In this document: piece after piece, positions 7,406 to 15,835 of the stretch
How the letters are laid out: each line of letters opens with the position of its first letter
How positions within the stretch are numbered: the first letter of the stretch is position 1
Origin: a virus
Strand: one strand, 5' to 3'
Length of the DNA stretch: 31,909 nt
IMG/VR virus record: IMGVR_UViG_3300042691_014705
Location: 1-31,909 of that record
The notes under the pieces: generated by a model
Seen by the model: the letters and a program-made list of their open reading frames with translations, nothing else
What the model was told of the DNA's origin: nothing
The model's database searches: none
Program-made: the position numbers and the translations under genes

Positions 7406-7996
7406 CTATTTACCAAACCCAGCAAACAGGCTCTCAATTTCCGCTATTGCCAAAGCCTCAGGGCTCAGGGCGCCCATTGTCAACCCGACGTGATCAAAGT
7501 AACCCTCAATAGAAAACCCTTTTACTTTTCCCTCTTTTACGCTCGCCCATATTTCGGGGTTATCTACTTTCGAACCAATTAACCACGTACCCACAGGGAC
7601 GTCGATTCCCAAATGAACGCTTTTATCATTCTCGCCCTCTTTATACCAACTCTCTACAACCGTAACCCCCTCAATGGGTTTCACGTGCTCAAACGTGTGA
7701 GCGTGTTGAAAGCCGTTTTTCATGAATGAGTGAGCACAGTTATAAATTGTCTCTTTATCGAAAACGATATAATACTCCTCGCCCGTTTCCCTGTCTACTC
7801 TTAAAATTGGTTTATCGGGAATCAAAGCGGGGCCGTATAACATACGCCTCTCGTTATCCAACGCCTCGAGTTTAACGGCTTGTTTTAATGCAACCCAGTT
7901 GCTCTCAATGGCGGGAAATTCAACTAGCGAAATCGCCTCAACCCCGAGATTACCGTCGGGCCCCACTACGCACTTAACTATTTTTTTCTTATCCAT
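7406..7996 (-). CDS. XkdF-like prohead protease
   Basis: 196 residues from the ATG at 7996 (MDKKKIVKCVVG); the frame is open to a GTG at 8023, but the ATG gives the natural start of this family. It matches Peptidase_S78_2 (XkdF): a head-maturation serine protease. Visible signatures are the His-containing segment HAHTFEHVKP (His100/His104), the strand VGTWLIGSKV, and the nucleophile region VKGFSIEGYF with Ser162. It should cleave the scaffold and capsid arms during prohead maturation. The next two genes are scaffold and capsid, the standard partners. Confidence 0.85.
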   Translation of the reverse strand: MDKKKIVKCVVGPDGNLGVEAISLVEFPAIESNWVALKQAVKLEALDNERRMLYGPALIPDKPILRVDRETGEEYYIVFDKETIYNCAHSFMKNGFQHAHTFEHVKPIEGVTVVESWYKEGENDKSVHLGIDVPVGTWLIGSKVDNPEIWASVKEGKVKGFSIEGYFDHVGLTMGALSPEALAIAEIESLFAGFGK

Positions 7997-8045
7997 TTTT
8001 TTTATATTTGTAACGAATTTCACAAATTCGATTCAGGTTTGGCAT

Positions 8046-8071
8046 AACCCCCCGAAACGTTGGGGGGTTTT
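8046..8071. terminator. bidirectional terminator-like hairpin after the tape-measure gene
   Basis: Six C (8048-8053), an 8-nt loop, six G (8062-8067), flanked by AA and TTTT. It lies in the short gap after the tape-measure stop at 8076. The U tract is better on the plus strand, but the stem could slow late leftward transcription or protect the upstream mRNA 3' end. Confidence 0.6.
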
Positions 8072-8075
8072 CCAT

Positions 8076-10373
8076 TTATAAACGGCTCAAATCCTGAACC
8101 CTTTCGCGAGCCTCCAAAGCGGTCGCCACGTCCGAGGCTAAAACATATGTTTGCCGCGGGGTTGTATTAATTTGCTGAGCCGCGTTCGCCAGCGGGTTAA
8201 ATTGAGGGACGGTTTGAGTATTGCCCGCCGAGGGCCCGCCTCCCGAACTACCTAAATTCGTATTATTACTCGAGGTGCTGGGCGGCGTTGAGCTTTCATA
8301 TTTCTGAGCCTTAATTTTCGCCACGTTAGCAAGTCCCGCCGCAACCGCCGCACCCGCCGCAATAAAGGCGCGCGCAATACTACTCGGGTCGCCAGGTGTA
8401 ACCTGAGAGGCATAAGCCGCCGTCGCGCTTGTATAAGTATTAACCGCGGTTTGAGCGATTTGTAATTTTTTGTTTCGTTCGAACGCCCGTTTTTTTCCCG
8501 CCTCGTCTTGACGCGAAAAGCCTTCATTTAAAGAAAGTAGCGTCGAAATTCCCGCTTGAGCCGTTTGGCTTATCGACTGGCTCGTTTTCATAAACGAATC
8601 GATTCGGTCTTGTTGCCTCTTTTCATCGTCGGCTTTTTCGGCGTCGCGGTATTCCTGATTAATTACCCTTAATTTCTCTTCTTGTTCACGAACTAACTCA
8701 GCCTCGAGCGTGGCGTTATCAGCGGCGAGTAAAAATTTAGCATCGTACTCCGCGACTAAATCGTCAATCGCTTTTTGTTTCTTTTGCTCATTGGCCGAAA
8801 GTTTGTTTAACTCGATTTGTTGCTCGAGGTTAAATAATTCGTTTTCTTTTTGAATTCGCGCCTCGTTTTCCTTTACGGCCTCGGCTTTTATCCTCTCAAG
8901 GTTGGCCGCGTCCGCGGTTTCCTGTGCGGCGATTTCCTGAGCGGTGTATTTATCGCGCACCGCTTGACGTGCTAAAAATTCGGCCTCCTCGAGTTGAGCC
9001 AAAAGCTCGGTATTTTTGCCCGCTTTTTCCTGTAAAGCGTTATATTTCAACTCGAGCTGGCGTAATTCGCGATCCTCTTCACTTAAACCCGCCTGAAAAC
9101 GGGCTTCCTGTGCCTCTAAAATAGCGGCGGTGACCTCGGTTTCGTTTTGTTTTATTTGCTCGCGTCGACGCTCAGCCGCGGCCCTTGCTTTTTCGGCCGC
9201 CTTTTCAGCATCGGCCGCCGCTTTGTTGGCCGCCTCCTCACGGGTTTTCGATACTTCCGAACCTTCCCGCTCCGCCTCTTTTATTAAAATCTCGGTATTT
9301 GCCTCAGTTGCTTTTTGGCGGGCATCGAGTTGCTCTTTTGTGAGTTGAACGCCTTTCTTTTCGAGGGCGTTTACATCGTTTATTAACTTATCATTTTCGG
9401 CGATTGCCTTGTCGCGAAATTCTTTATTAACCGCCTCGACATCCTGACCCGTTTTTTGAGCATTTGCCACGGCCAAACGGCGAGCGTTTTCGAGTTTTTT
9501 CTGATTACCCTCGAGACTACCGATAGCCGAATCAACCGCGTCAGCCGCCGCCACCGCCGTTAATCCAATCGCGTCGGTAAAACCTGTTATCGTATCTTTT
9601 ACCGCGCCAATTACGGAACCGATAACCTCGAAAGCCGTTCCAACGCCAGGGATAACGTTCGCCAGCTTATCGAAATTGGTTACTATTAAGGCGATAACCG
9701 AACCAATTAAAAAAATCGGGTTGGTTAAAAGAGCTTTACCAAGATTTAAAACCGATTTAGTAAAAGCCCCCGAGCCCTCAGTAGCGCCTGAAAAGTTGAG
9801 GCCTTTAACGTTTTTCGCTAGCCCGTTAATACTCTCAGCCGCGCCGCCAAAATCTAACGAACCGAGGCGGCTTTGCAAATTACGGAGGTTGTTTCCCGCA
9901 CTCTCAAAGGCTGGGCCCGCGTTAGCCCCAATCTCCTCATTAAAATCTTTTTGCGCGTCTTTAAGTTGCTCGAGCCTCGTTTTTAAGGCCTGATATTCGG
10001 CCGAGGTTTTCGGAAGCTGAGTAGTTTGAAGCTCATTCGTGAGCTCTTTTATTTGCTGGCGAAAGTTCTTAACGGGTTCGGTTGGCACGTTAGAACCGAG
10101 CTCGTTCAATTTCGCTTTTAATTCGTCGACGGACTGACTAACTACTTTCGAGGAGCCCCCTAGCTCGCGGTATTGCAAAGCTAATTCAGTCCATTCCTTA
10201 GAACTTGGATCGAGTGAGCTCAGTTGCTTTTTTAAATTACCGACTTGTTGGGCCCAACTTTGCGAGGCTTGGCCCGCCGTATTAATCGCGCCAGCTAAAT
10301 TATTGACGCTTTGAACGGCGCCCGAATCGTCGACCGTTAAAACTACTTGAGCTTTTAAACTTTCCTCAGCCAT
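8076..10373 (-). CDS. tail tape-measure protein
   Basis: 765 residues. N-terminal helical part (1-210), two hydrophobic segments (about 213-232, LLTNPIFLIGSVIALIV, and 246-258), a long Ala/Glu/Lys-rich coiled coil (about 280-620), an Ala-rich hydrophobic helix (about 670-690), and a Ser/Asn/Gly-rich low-complexity C-terminus. This is the classical layout of a siphophage tape measure, which fixes tail length and helps DNA entry. At the usual ~0.15 nm per residue it would set a tail of about 115 nm. Its start overlaps the preceding 60-residue gene by 8 nt. Unusually, the tail chaperone gene is ~8 kb upstream instead of adjacent. Confidence 0.9.
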   Translation of the reverse strand: MAEESLKAQVVLTVDDSGAVQSVNNLAGAINTAGQASQSWAQQVGNLKKQLSSLDPSSKEWTELALQYRELGGSSKVVSQSVDELKAKLNELGSNVPTEPVKNFRQQIKELTNELQTTQLPKTSAEYQALKTRLEQLKDAQKDFNEEIGANAGPAFESAGNNLRNLQSRLGSLDFGGAAESINGLAKNVKGLNFSGATEGSGAFTKSVLNLGKALLTNPIFLIGSVIALIVTNFDKLANVIPGVGTAFEVIGSVIGAVKDTITGFTDAIGLTAVAAADAVDSAIGSLEGNQKKLENARRLAVANAQKTGQDVEAVNKEFRDKAIAENDKLINDVNALEKKGVQLTKEQLDARQKATEANTEILIKEAEREGSEVSKTREEAANKAAADAEKAAEKARAAAERRREQIKQNETEVTAAILEAQEARFQAGLSEEDRELRQLELKYNALQEKAGKNTELLAQLEEAEFLARQAVRDKYTAQEIAAQETADAANLERIKAEAVKENEARIQKENELFNLEQQIELNKLSANEQKKQKAIDDLVAEYDAKFLLAADNATLEAELVREQEEKLRVINQEYRDAEKADDEKRQQDRIDSFMKTSQSISQTAQAGISTLLSLNEGFSRQDEAGKKRAFERNKKLQIAQTAVNTYTSATAAYASQVTPGDPSSIARAFIAAGAAVAAGLANVAKIKAQKYESSTPPSTSSNNTNLGSSGGGPSAGNTQTVPQFNPLANAAQQINTTPRQTYVLASDVATALEARERVQDLSRL

Positions 10374-10548
10374 TGAACCAATTAATTAAAAGGTAAATAA
10401 TGAAGCCCCACCAAAGGCCAAAGCTCCCCCACTTAAATAAACGGAAAGCCCAAAGCCTTTTACCTTTTAAAAGTTTGGAAGGCTGAGCGGTTTTAACGCC
10501 CAATCGTAACAGGCTCAAAACGGGTGAAATCGGGTTAACGTTTATCAT
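10366..10548 (-). CDS. small membrane-anchored protein before the tape measure
   Basis: 60 residues: a basic N-terminal half (VKTAQPSKLLKGKRL) and one hydrophobic C-terminal segment (FGLWWGFIIYLLINWF). It overlaps the large tail gene by 4 nt (ATGA at 10545-10548) and the tape-measure start by 8 nt, so it is almost certainly translated with them. A single-pass protein at this position might assist tail assembly at the membrane or be a minor virion component. I know no family for it. Confidence 0.6.
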   Translation of the reverse strand: MINVNPISPVLSLLRLGVKTAQPSKLLKGKRLWAFRLFKWGSFGLWWGFIIYLLINWFNG

Positions 10549-13500
10549 TTTCGGAATTGTATGTAATTAAGTGAGCACGCCGCCTGAATAGAGGTATAAG
10601 GGAAACCGCCGCCGCCGCTTACTAAGTTGAAACGGTGTAACCCCAAAGCGGGATTAATATTTATGGCAAAAGTTAACGAGGCAAAAGTATTTATTGAGTT
10701 TAAAACAGTAATCGCGCTGGCGCTTGCAACCCCCGCGAGCTTATCAATAAAAACATTGAAAACGGCCGTGTAATGCTCGTCGGTATTAACGTTATAAACG
10801 TTCAAATTTCCTATAATATTCCAAGCCGTGTCGTCGGGAATATCAACCCACTTGTTAGGTATCCCGTCGACATACATAAAAAGCCTATCGCCGACAACCG
10901 TTAGTGCATCCTTTCCGCTTATCATTACCACGCCCCATTGATTTGCGCCTTTTACGTTGGTTCGATCGTCGAGAACAAAGCCGCCCCCGAAATGAAGCCC
11001 CGCGTCATTTGCGACAACTGATTTGCCGAGCATTACCGCGCCGCGTTGGTTTGCATCGGCGAGCGTTAAATCGTCGCCAACTGCGAGCGTGTTAGGGTTG
11101 CCCTCAGGAACGCTTATTTTATTTCCTGAAATGACTACATTCATATTGCTACCGTCGTTCGTTATATTGGTTCCCTGAACGGTTGAGCGCGTTTGATTAA
11201 CAATACGGTCGGGCGCGGCGTTGAAACTTGTCGAGCTTGTAATTGGGCCGACTAAAACATCGGGCCAAACATTACCGCGGCAAACCTCGTTAACTGGATC
11301 CCACTCATAACCATAACGAACACAGCAAACCGCCGAGGCTGGCGCGGGGTCGCCGTTTTCATTTTCGAAACCGATAATACCGTCGGCGTCTACCGTGGTC
11401 GGCAATACATCGCAATCGAGCAAAGGTGTAACAACTTTCAATAATTTAACTTTCGTCGTTTCCCGCGTTCCGTATTTATAATCAGAAATTTCGAGAATTC
11501 GCCAGTACGCGTCCTTTATAAATATGAGCGCGCTAAAATCAACGGGCGTTATATCGCTTATTTCGAGCATAAAAAACGCCTCCATTATTCGAGCATCGGG
11601 CGAATAAATTTCGTTAAGGTAATCGCGCCAATAAAGATTAAACAGGGTAAAATAAGGGTTTGCGGTTATATTGTGCAAAGGAACCTCAGGCGCCCAGTTC
11701 AAATCAAAGTCCGCTATTGTTGGGCTCTCAACTGAATAATGGGAAAGTGTGAAAGCGTTAAAACTAATTGTATTGGCGCCGTCAACTAGTTCGGGAATGT
11801 TAATAGTATGAGATTGATATAAGCAACGCGGCCCAGGTGTAACAAATGAACCGTTCGCGTCGAGAAATTTCGGAATATGAGTAGAAGCCATGTTGAGCGC
11901 TGGCGTCGACTGAGTTACTAATTTAATATCCTGTTTTCCTGTTACGAATTCGCTCGCCTCAATACTCGGATTAACCGTGTAACCGTTAATCTTTAAATCC
12001 CCATAGGTTCGCCCCGCCTGTTGAAATAATTTAGAAGCCGCGTCCGCTCCCGTTGAATAAGAAAAATATAAATCGGCTTTTTGTTGCTCAATAGTGGAAT
12101 AAATAGTTACGTCTTTATTTAAATCTAGTTTATCAGTCCAGTCGTAACTCGGGCCGCTTCCAATATATTCGGAAATCGTTCGAAAAATTAAACGCTTTTC
12201 AATAGTTGGATGTTCGATAACTGCGAGGTTGAGCATTTTAACGACGTCCGTTATAAAATCGATTTGTTTCATATCGGGCGCGTTGGCCGAGAAATTCAAC
12301 TGAAAGCCGTCGAATGGGGTAACAACCTGATTTAACTTCCAACCCGTACCCCCGAAAACCGCGCTACCTTGTTCGATGCGAACGTTATTCGCAATTACAC
12401 CCGCGGGTTGAACGTATCGAAAGCGGAGTTTTATTTGATTATTAAAACTACCGATAACGCCCGTAATGTTTCCCGAGATATATTGAACTAAATCAGCCCC
12501 CGCGTTTGGGTTAATCGGTATCTCTGAAACCAACGTATTAACGCCAGTCGTTATATTGTCTACGTAAATTTGAAGCGTGCCGATAGCCAAAGAGTTAACA
12601 GCCGCGTTTCCTATATTGGTATAAGTAACCCAAAAGCTAAAAGAAAATTCGCCGTTAAAAGGGAGAGAATAAAACGAACCCGCCGTATTATATCGGCTTC
12701 CTGGGTCGGAGCTTTCAGTAGTGGGGGCGAGATAACTAAAAGAGTTTGGCCCTAGCGTTAAATCCGAATTTAACCAAGCGGAAAAATAATAAAGAGCCGT
12801 TAAATTCTGAGTGTAAATAATATTTCGAGAATTCAAATAAGGCATCCACCAAGCCGAAATCGTATCCATTACATCATCGGCCTCATAAGTCCAACCCGCC
12901 TCAGTTATTATTTTATTAAAAAGATAATCCCAACGCATGCACGGCGTAAAATCGCCCGCGTGAACTGGGTCGTTTAATGAGCGGCCTCCCGTATTATCCC
13001 AATTTTGACCGCGATCACAAAAAGCAAATAAATAACTGCTAGTTATATTGTCCAAATTCGCCGCGGTGAGAAATGGATTTAATGAACTTAAATCTAAATC
13101 GGCGAGTTTCTTTTGGTTAACGTCCCGCGCAAAATCGGAGGTATTACCATAAAACGTTATTTCGTAATCCGTTATTAAATCGCGCTGGGTAATTACCTTA
13201 TTGAGTTTAACATAACCGTTCACAATGGGTATCGAATCAACCCTAATCCTAGCGGGCAAACGATAATAAAAAAAGTTGTCTATTTTCGAAAAATTCGGGT
13301 TGCCTATCGCTTCAAATATCGCTTTATTATTGGCTGTATTCGGGACGCGAAATTGTCGAGTAAAGGGGCTTTGAATAGCGAACGAACCCAAATCAGAAAA
13401 CGCCCAATTTTGCGAAATCGATTCGTTTTCATATAAATCTAAAAAGAACTCTTTTAAACCCGATTCGAGAAAATAACCGCCCGCCGCCGCTGAGTAATCG

Positions 13501-13760
13501 TTGGCCCAAGTTCCCGAAAAATTCAAGCGTGTAAATCCTGGCGTCGGCGAATCCGCGACGATACTATTTAACGTTTTCGTGACGCTATTACCCGCACCGT
13601 TATAAATAGTTATCGAGGTTCCCACAAGGGCCGAAAGCCCCGAACTCGTGGTTACTATCATTCGCGCCAGCGCGCCGATAGCCATAAACGTCGGGTCATT
13701 ACTTTGGCTCGTAATAGGTACGGAGCCGAAATTTATTACTACTAATTGGGTTTCGTTCAT
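10545..13760 (-). CDS. large tail protein (baseplate/tail-tip candidate)
   Basis: 1071 residues, strand-rich and Asn/Ser/Thr-rich. The N-terminal ~250 residues contain TRQFRVPNTANNKAIFEAIG and LPARIRVDSIPIVNGYVKL, resembling the N-terminus of tail proteins encoded near the tape measure in Bacteroidota phages. The middle (about 350-800) is beta-sandwich-like. The last ~200 residues after a Cys-containing segment (CDVLPTT, AVCCVRYGYEWD) look like a separate, possibly receptor-facing domain. Between a tail protein and the tape measure, a hub/tip role is likely but not shown by any motif. It is the longest gene in the window. Confidence 0.65.
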   Translation of the reverse strand: MNETQLVVINFGSVPITSQSNDPTFMAIGALARMIVTTSSGLSALVGTSITIYNGAGNSVTKTLNSIVADSPTPGFTRLNFSGTWANDYSAAAGGYFLESGLKEFFLDLYENESISQNWAFSDLGSFAIQSPFTRQFRVPNTANNKAIFEAIGNPNFSKIDNFFYYRLPARIRVDSIPIVNGYVKLNKVITQRDLITDYEITFYGNTSDFARDVNQKKLADLDLSSLNPFLTAANLDNITSSYLFAFCDRGQNWDNTGGRSLNDPVHAGDFTPCMRWDYLFNKIITEAGWTYEADDVMDTISAWWMPYLNSRNIIYTQNLTALYYFSAWLNSDLTLGPNSFSYLAPTTESSDPGSRYNTAGSFYSLPFNGEFSFSFWVTYTNIGNAAVNSLAIGTLQIYVDNITTGVNTLVSEIPINPNAGADLVQYISGNITGVIGSFNNQIKLRFRYVQPAGVIANNVRIEQGSAVFGGTGWKLNQVVTPFDGFQLNFSANAPDMKQIDFITDVVKMLNLAVIEHPTIEKRLIFRTISEYIGSGPSYDWTDKLDLNKDVTIYSTIEQQKADLYFSYSTGADAASKLFQQAGRTYGDLKINGYTVNPSIEASEFVTGKQDIKLVTQSTPALNMASTHIPKFLDANGSFVTPGPRCLYQSHTINIPELVDGANTISFNAFTLSHYSVESPTIADFDLNWAPEVPLHNITANPYFTLFNLYWRDYLNEIYSPDARIMEAFFMLEISDITPVDFSALIFIKDAYWRILEISDYKYGTRETTKVKLLKVVTPLLDCDVLPTTVDADGIIGFENENGDPAPASAVCCVRYGYEWDPVNEVCRGNVWPDVLVGPITSSTSFNAAPDRIVNQTRSTVQGTNITNDGSNMNVVISGNKISVPEGNPNTLAVGDDLTLADANQRGAVMLGKSVVANDAGLHFGGGFVLDDRTNVKGANQWGVVMISGKDALTVVGDRLFMYVDGIPNKWVDIPDDTAWNIIGNLNVYNVNTDEHYTAVFNVFIDKLAGVASASAITVLNSINTFASLTFAININPALGLHRFNLVSGGGGFPYTSIQAACSLNYIQFRK

Positions 13761-13764
13761 AGTA

Positions 13765-15045
13765 TTAACTCCAATATTCCTGAGAATATCCGATTTTTAA
13801 AGTTAGGTTATAAAGGCGCCCCGTCCGCTCTTTGCGGGAAACGTAGTTATTTTCTTGAATGTTAACGGGCGTTTGAGTTCCGTCGGCGTTTACGATTTGA
13901 ACTTGGTTCGAAATAAGAAGGTTTTTCAAAAACTCGAACTCGCCCTCCTGTAACCAATCAGAGGTCACCGTTATAATCTTGTTAACTATATTCTGACGGT
14001 CAGTTTGCTGGCGCGAGCTCGTTAAATACTGATTCGGGAGAACTTGTTTCCATTGGCGGCGCTCCATATTATAACTATTCTCTGAGCGTTTTATAAAGTT
14101 GAAATAATCCCAACCGCCACGCGATCCAACCCAAGCCAATCGCACTACATCAAAGCGGCAATCTTCTAACCCGAATTTAACGGCGTTAAAAAATAAATAA
14201 GGGTATGAGCACGGCACGTCCGCCGCCGTTAAAATATCGAGCACGTAATAACTCCAATTCGGGTATAATAGAGGCTTGGGCAAACCGACGGTATTATCGT
14301 TTAAGTTTTCGGGGTAAATAGGTATTCCCTCAATTTCATTCCCTCCTAAATTTATAATCGTAGTAATTGGAACGGGGTTAAGAGCATCGTAAAACCTTAC
14401 GCGATATTTAGCCGCCACGTTTGCGGGGAGGTCGTTAGTTCCCGAAAGGTAAATTAAACCCCAATCAGTATTCCACGCGGGGATTTTTAGAGCTATACCA
14501 AACGAGGGGGCTATACTTGCTCTCAAGGGCCAACTATAAGTAGTTGAAATTCGGTCGCTCCATAAATACGAAAACGCATTATTAAGGGCAAATTTAACAA
14601 GGGAGCTTCCCGTATTAGCGTTGGGCTTATAACCGTTTGAGGGCTGATAATAGGCGTTAAAAACTTTACAAGCATCAACAGCCGAAACACCCGCGTTTTG
14701 AGTTAGTACGCCCGTAACTAACCACCACTCAGTAAAAACAAACGAATACTCCTCCCAGCCTGAGCCTATGGGTTCCGTATACGTGCCCGAGGTTGTACCC
14801 GAATGAATGTTATTAACCGCCTCACTATTCCGTAAATTAACTAGGGAAGCCAAATCAAAATATAATTTCGAATCGCCGAGAGCTGGCGAATAATAAAAGA
14901 AATAATTTTTTCCCGTCGAGGTTTCCGAAATGCTCACCCCGTATTTAAAACCACTTTGCCCCGCGTTCGTACTGCTTACAATAAAAAGTAACTTTTGCCC
15001 GCGAGGGGTCAAAGCATACGGAGAATCCTCAATAGTTAGCGCCAT
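13765..15045 (-). CDS. tail tip/distal tail-like protein
   Basis: 426 residues. The C-terminal third carries RLAWVGSRGGWDYFNFIKRS followed by a helix and a strand-rich end (EGEFEFLKNLLISNQVQIV). A GGWDYFNF segment preceding a short domain of this type is common in baseplate or tail-tip proteins of Bacteroidota siphophages. The N-terminal part is strand-rich. The gene is 3 nt from the tail-completion gene and 4 nt from the large tail gene, in the tail cluster. Function is inferred from family memory and neighbours. Confidence 0.65.
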   Translation of the reverse strand: MALTIEDSPYALTPRGQKLLFIVSSTNAGQSGFKYGVSISETSTGKNYFFYYSPALGDSKLYFDLASLVNLRNSEAVNNIHSGTTSGTYTEPIGSGWEEYSFVFTEWWLVTGVLTQNAGVSAVDACKVFNAYYQPSNGYKPNANTGSSLVKFALNNAFSYLWSDRISTTYSWPLRASIAPSFGIALKIPAWNTDWGLIYLSGTNDLPANVAAKYRVRFYDALNPVPITTIINLGGNEIEGIPIYPENLNDNTVGLPKPLLYPNWSYYVLDILTAADVPCSYPYLFFNAVKFGLEDCRFDVVRLAWVGSRGGWDYFNFIKRSENSYNMERRQWKQVLPNQYLTSSRQQTDRQNIVNKIITVTSDWLQEGEFEFLKNLLISNQVQIVNADGTQTPVNIQENNYVSRKERTGRLYNLTLKIGYSQEYWS

Positions 15046-15047
15046 TT

Positions 15048-15575
15048 TTATTTAATGTATTTATCAGCTTTTAACCTTAGTTGTTGAAATACCTCTTTTC
15101 GATACATAGTGCGAAAATCTTGGCCGCTTTTTCTAAATTCATCCTGAAAAGCGTCCCTCATATAAAAAATTCCAACTATGCCACGGCGCCCGATGCTTTT
15201 CGCCATTCGTGCCGCCTCCCAAAGTTTCGTTTTCTCATTATCAGAGTTAAATAAACTTTTGCGTTTCATCCATTCATAAATCGGCGAAACGGGCGGCCAA
15301 GTTTTCGGGTTGTTATCGGGGCGGCGTCCCTTCTCAATTACGTCGGCGTAATTGCGCGTCGCCACGTCATTAAACGGAACCCCGAACCATTGGAGAATAT
15401 TTGGCCCGCGTTTAAAATATCCCCACGTTAATTTACTGCTGAGGTTTCCCGTATCGATACGATTAACCGAGCGCCCTCGAATATTTCGTTTTTTCCTTAA
15501 ATTAGCCTGAGCCCGTTTAATTACTCGGGCCCCGAATTCATCGAGAATAGGTTTATAATTTTCTAGCTTTGCCAT
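15048..15575 (-). CDS. HK97 gp10-like tail completion protein
   Basis: 175 basic residues. Signature-like segments are an N-terminal helix (ILDEFGARVIKRAQANLRKK), DTGNLSSKLTW, the conserved YADVIEKGRRP turn, a second helix with WPPVSPIYEWMKRK, and a C-terminal helix. This is the usual pattern of HK97 gp10/neck-type proteins that join tail to connector. It shares one base with the next upstream small gene and lies 2 nt before the tail gene at 15045. Confidence 0.75.
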   Translation of the reverse strand: MAKLENYKPILDEFGARVIKRAQANLRKKRNIRGRSVNRIDTGNLSSKLTWGYFKRGPNILQWFGVPFNDVATRNYADVIEKGRRPDNNPKTWPPVSPIYEWMKRKSLFNSDNEKTKLWEAARMAKSIGRRGIVGIFYMRDAFQDEFRKSGQDFRTMYRKEVFQQLRLKADKYIK

Positions 15576-15835
15576 TATATCTCAGTTAGAAAAATAGTGT
15601 ATGCGGTTGAGGCGTTAGCGATTAAAAGCTCGGCGAACCGCTCGGCCTTTACTGGGTCAATGAGCGCCTCACTCACTCGGTTTCGGTTAGCCTGAGCCGC
15701 ATCGTCAACCGTGGGCCATGTCAATGAGCCATCAGGGTTTTCTGTTGGCTCGATATAATCCGAACCCATTTTAAAAACGATTACTTGACCGTTGTTATTC
15801 ACTATAAAATTATTTGCGTCAATTGTGTAACTCAT
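15575..15835 (-). CDS. small virion-cluster protein, 86 aa
   Basis: 86 residues: a strand-rich N-terminus (MSYTIDANNFIVNNNGQVIVF) followed by helical sequence (AAQANRNRVSEALIDPVKAER). It overlaps the fibre gene end by 4 nt and the gp10-like start by one base. Position between neck and fibre genes suggests a minor structural or assembly protein. I recognise no family. Confidence 0.6.
   Translation of the reverse strand: MSYTIDANNFIVNNNGQVIVFKMGSDYIEPTENPDGSLTWPTVDDAAQANRNRVSEALIDPVKAERFAELLIANASTAYTIFLTEI

Noticed and set aside
8003-8010. TATATTTG on the plus strand resembling a -7 box
   Set aside because: No TTTG at the proper distance and no rightward gene follows; the AT-rich stretch is probably leader sequence of the protease gene.
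8014-8030. Inverted repeat CGAATTT-CAC-AAATTCG upstream of the protease start
   Set aside because: Short and AT-rich, no second copy seen and no promoter match; could be chance.
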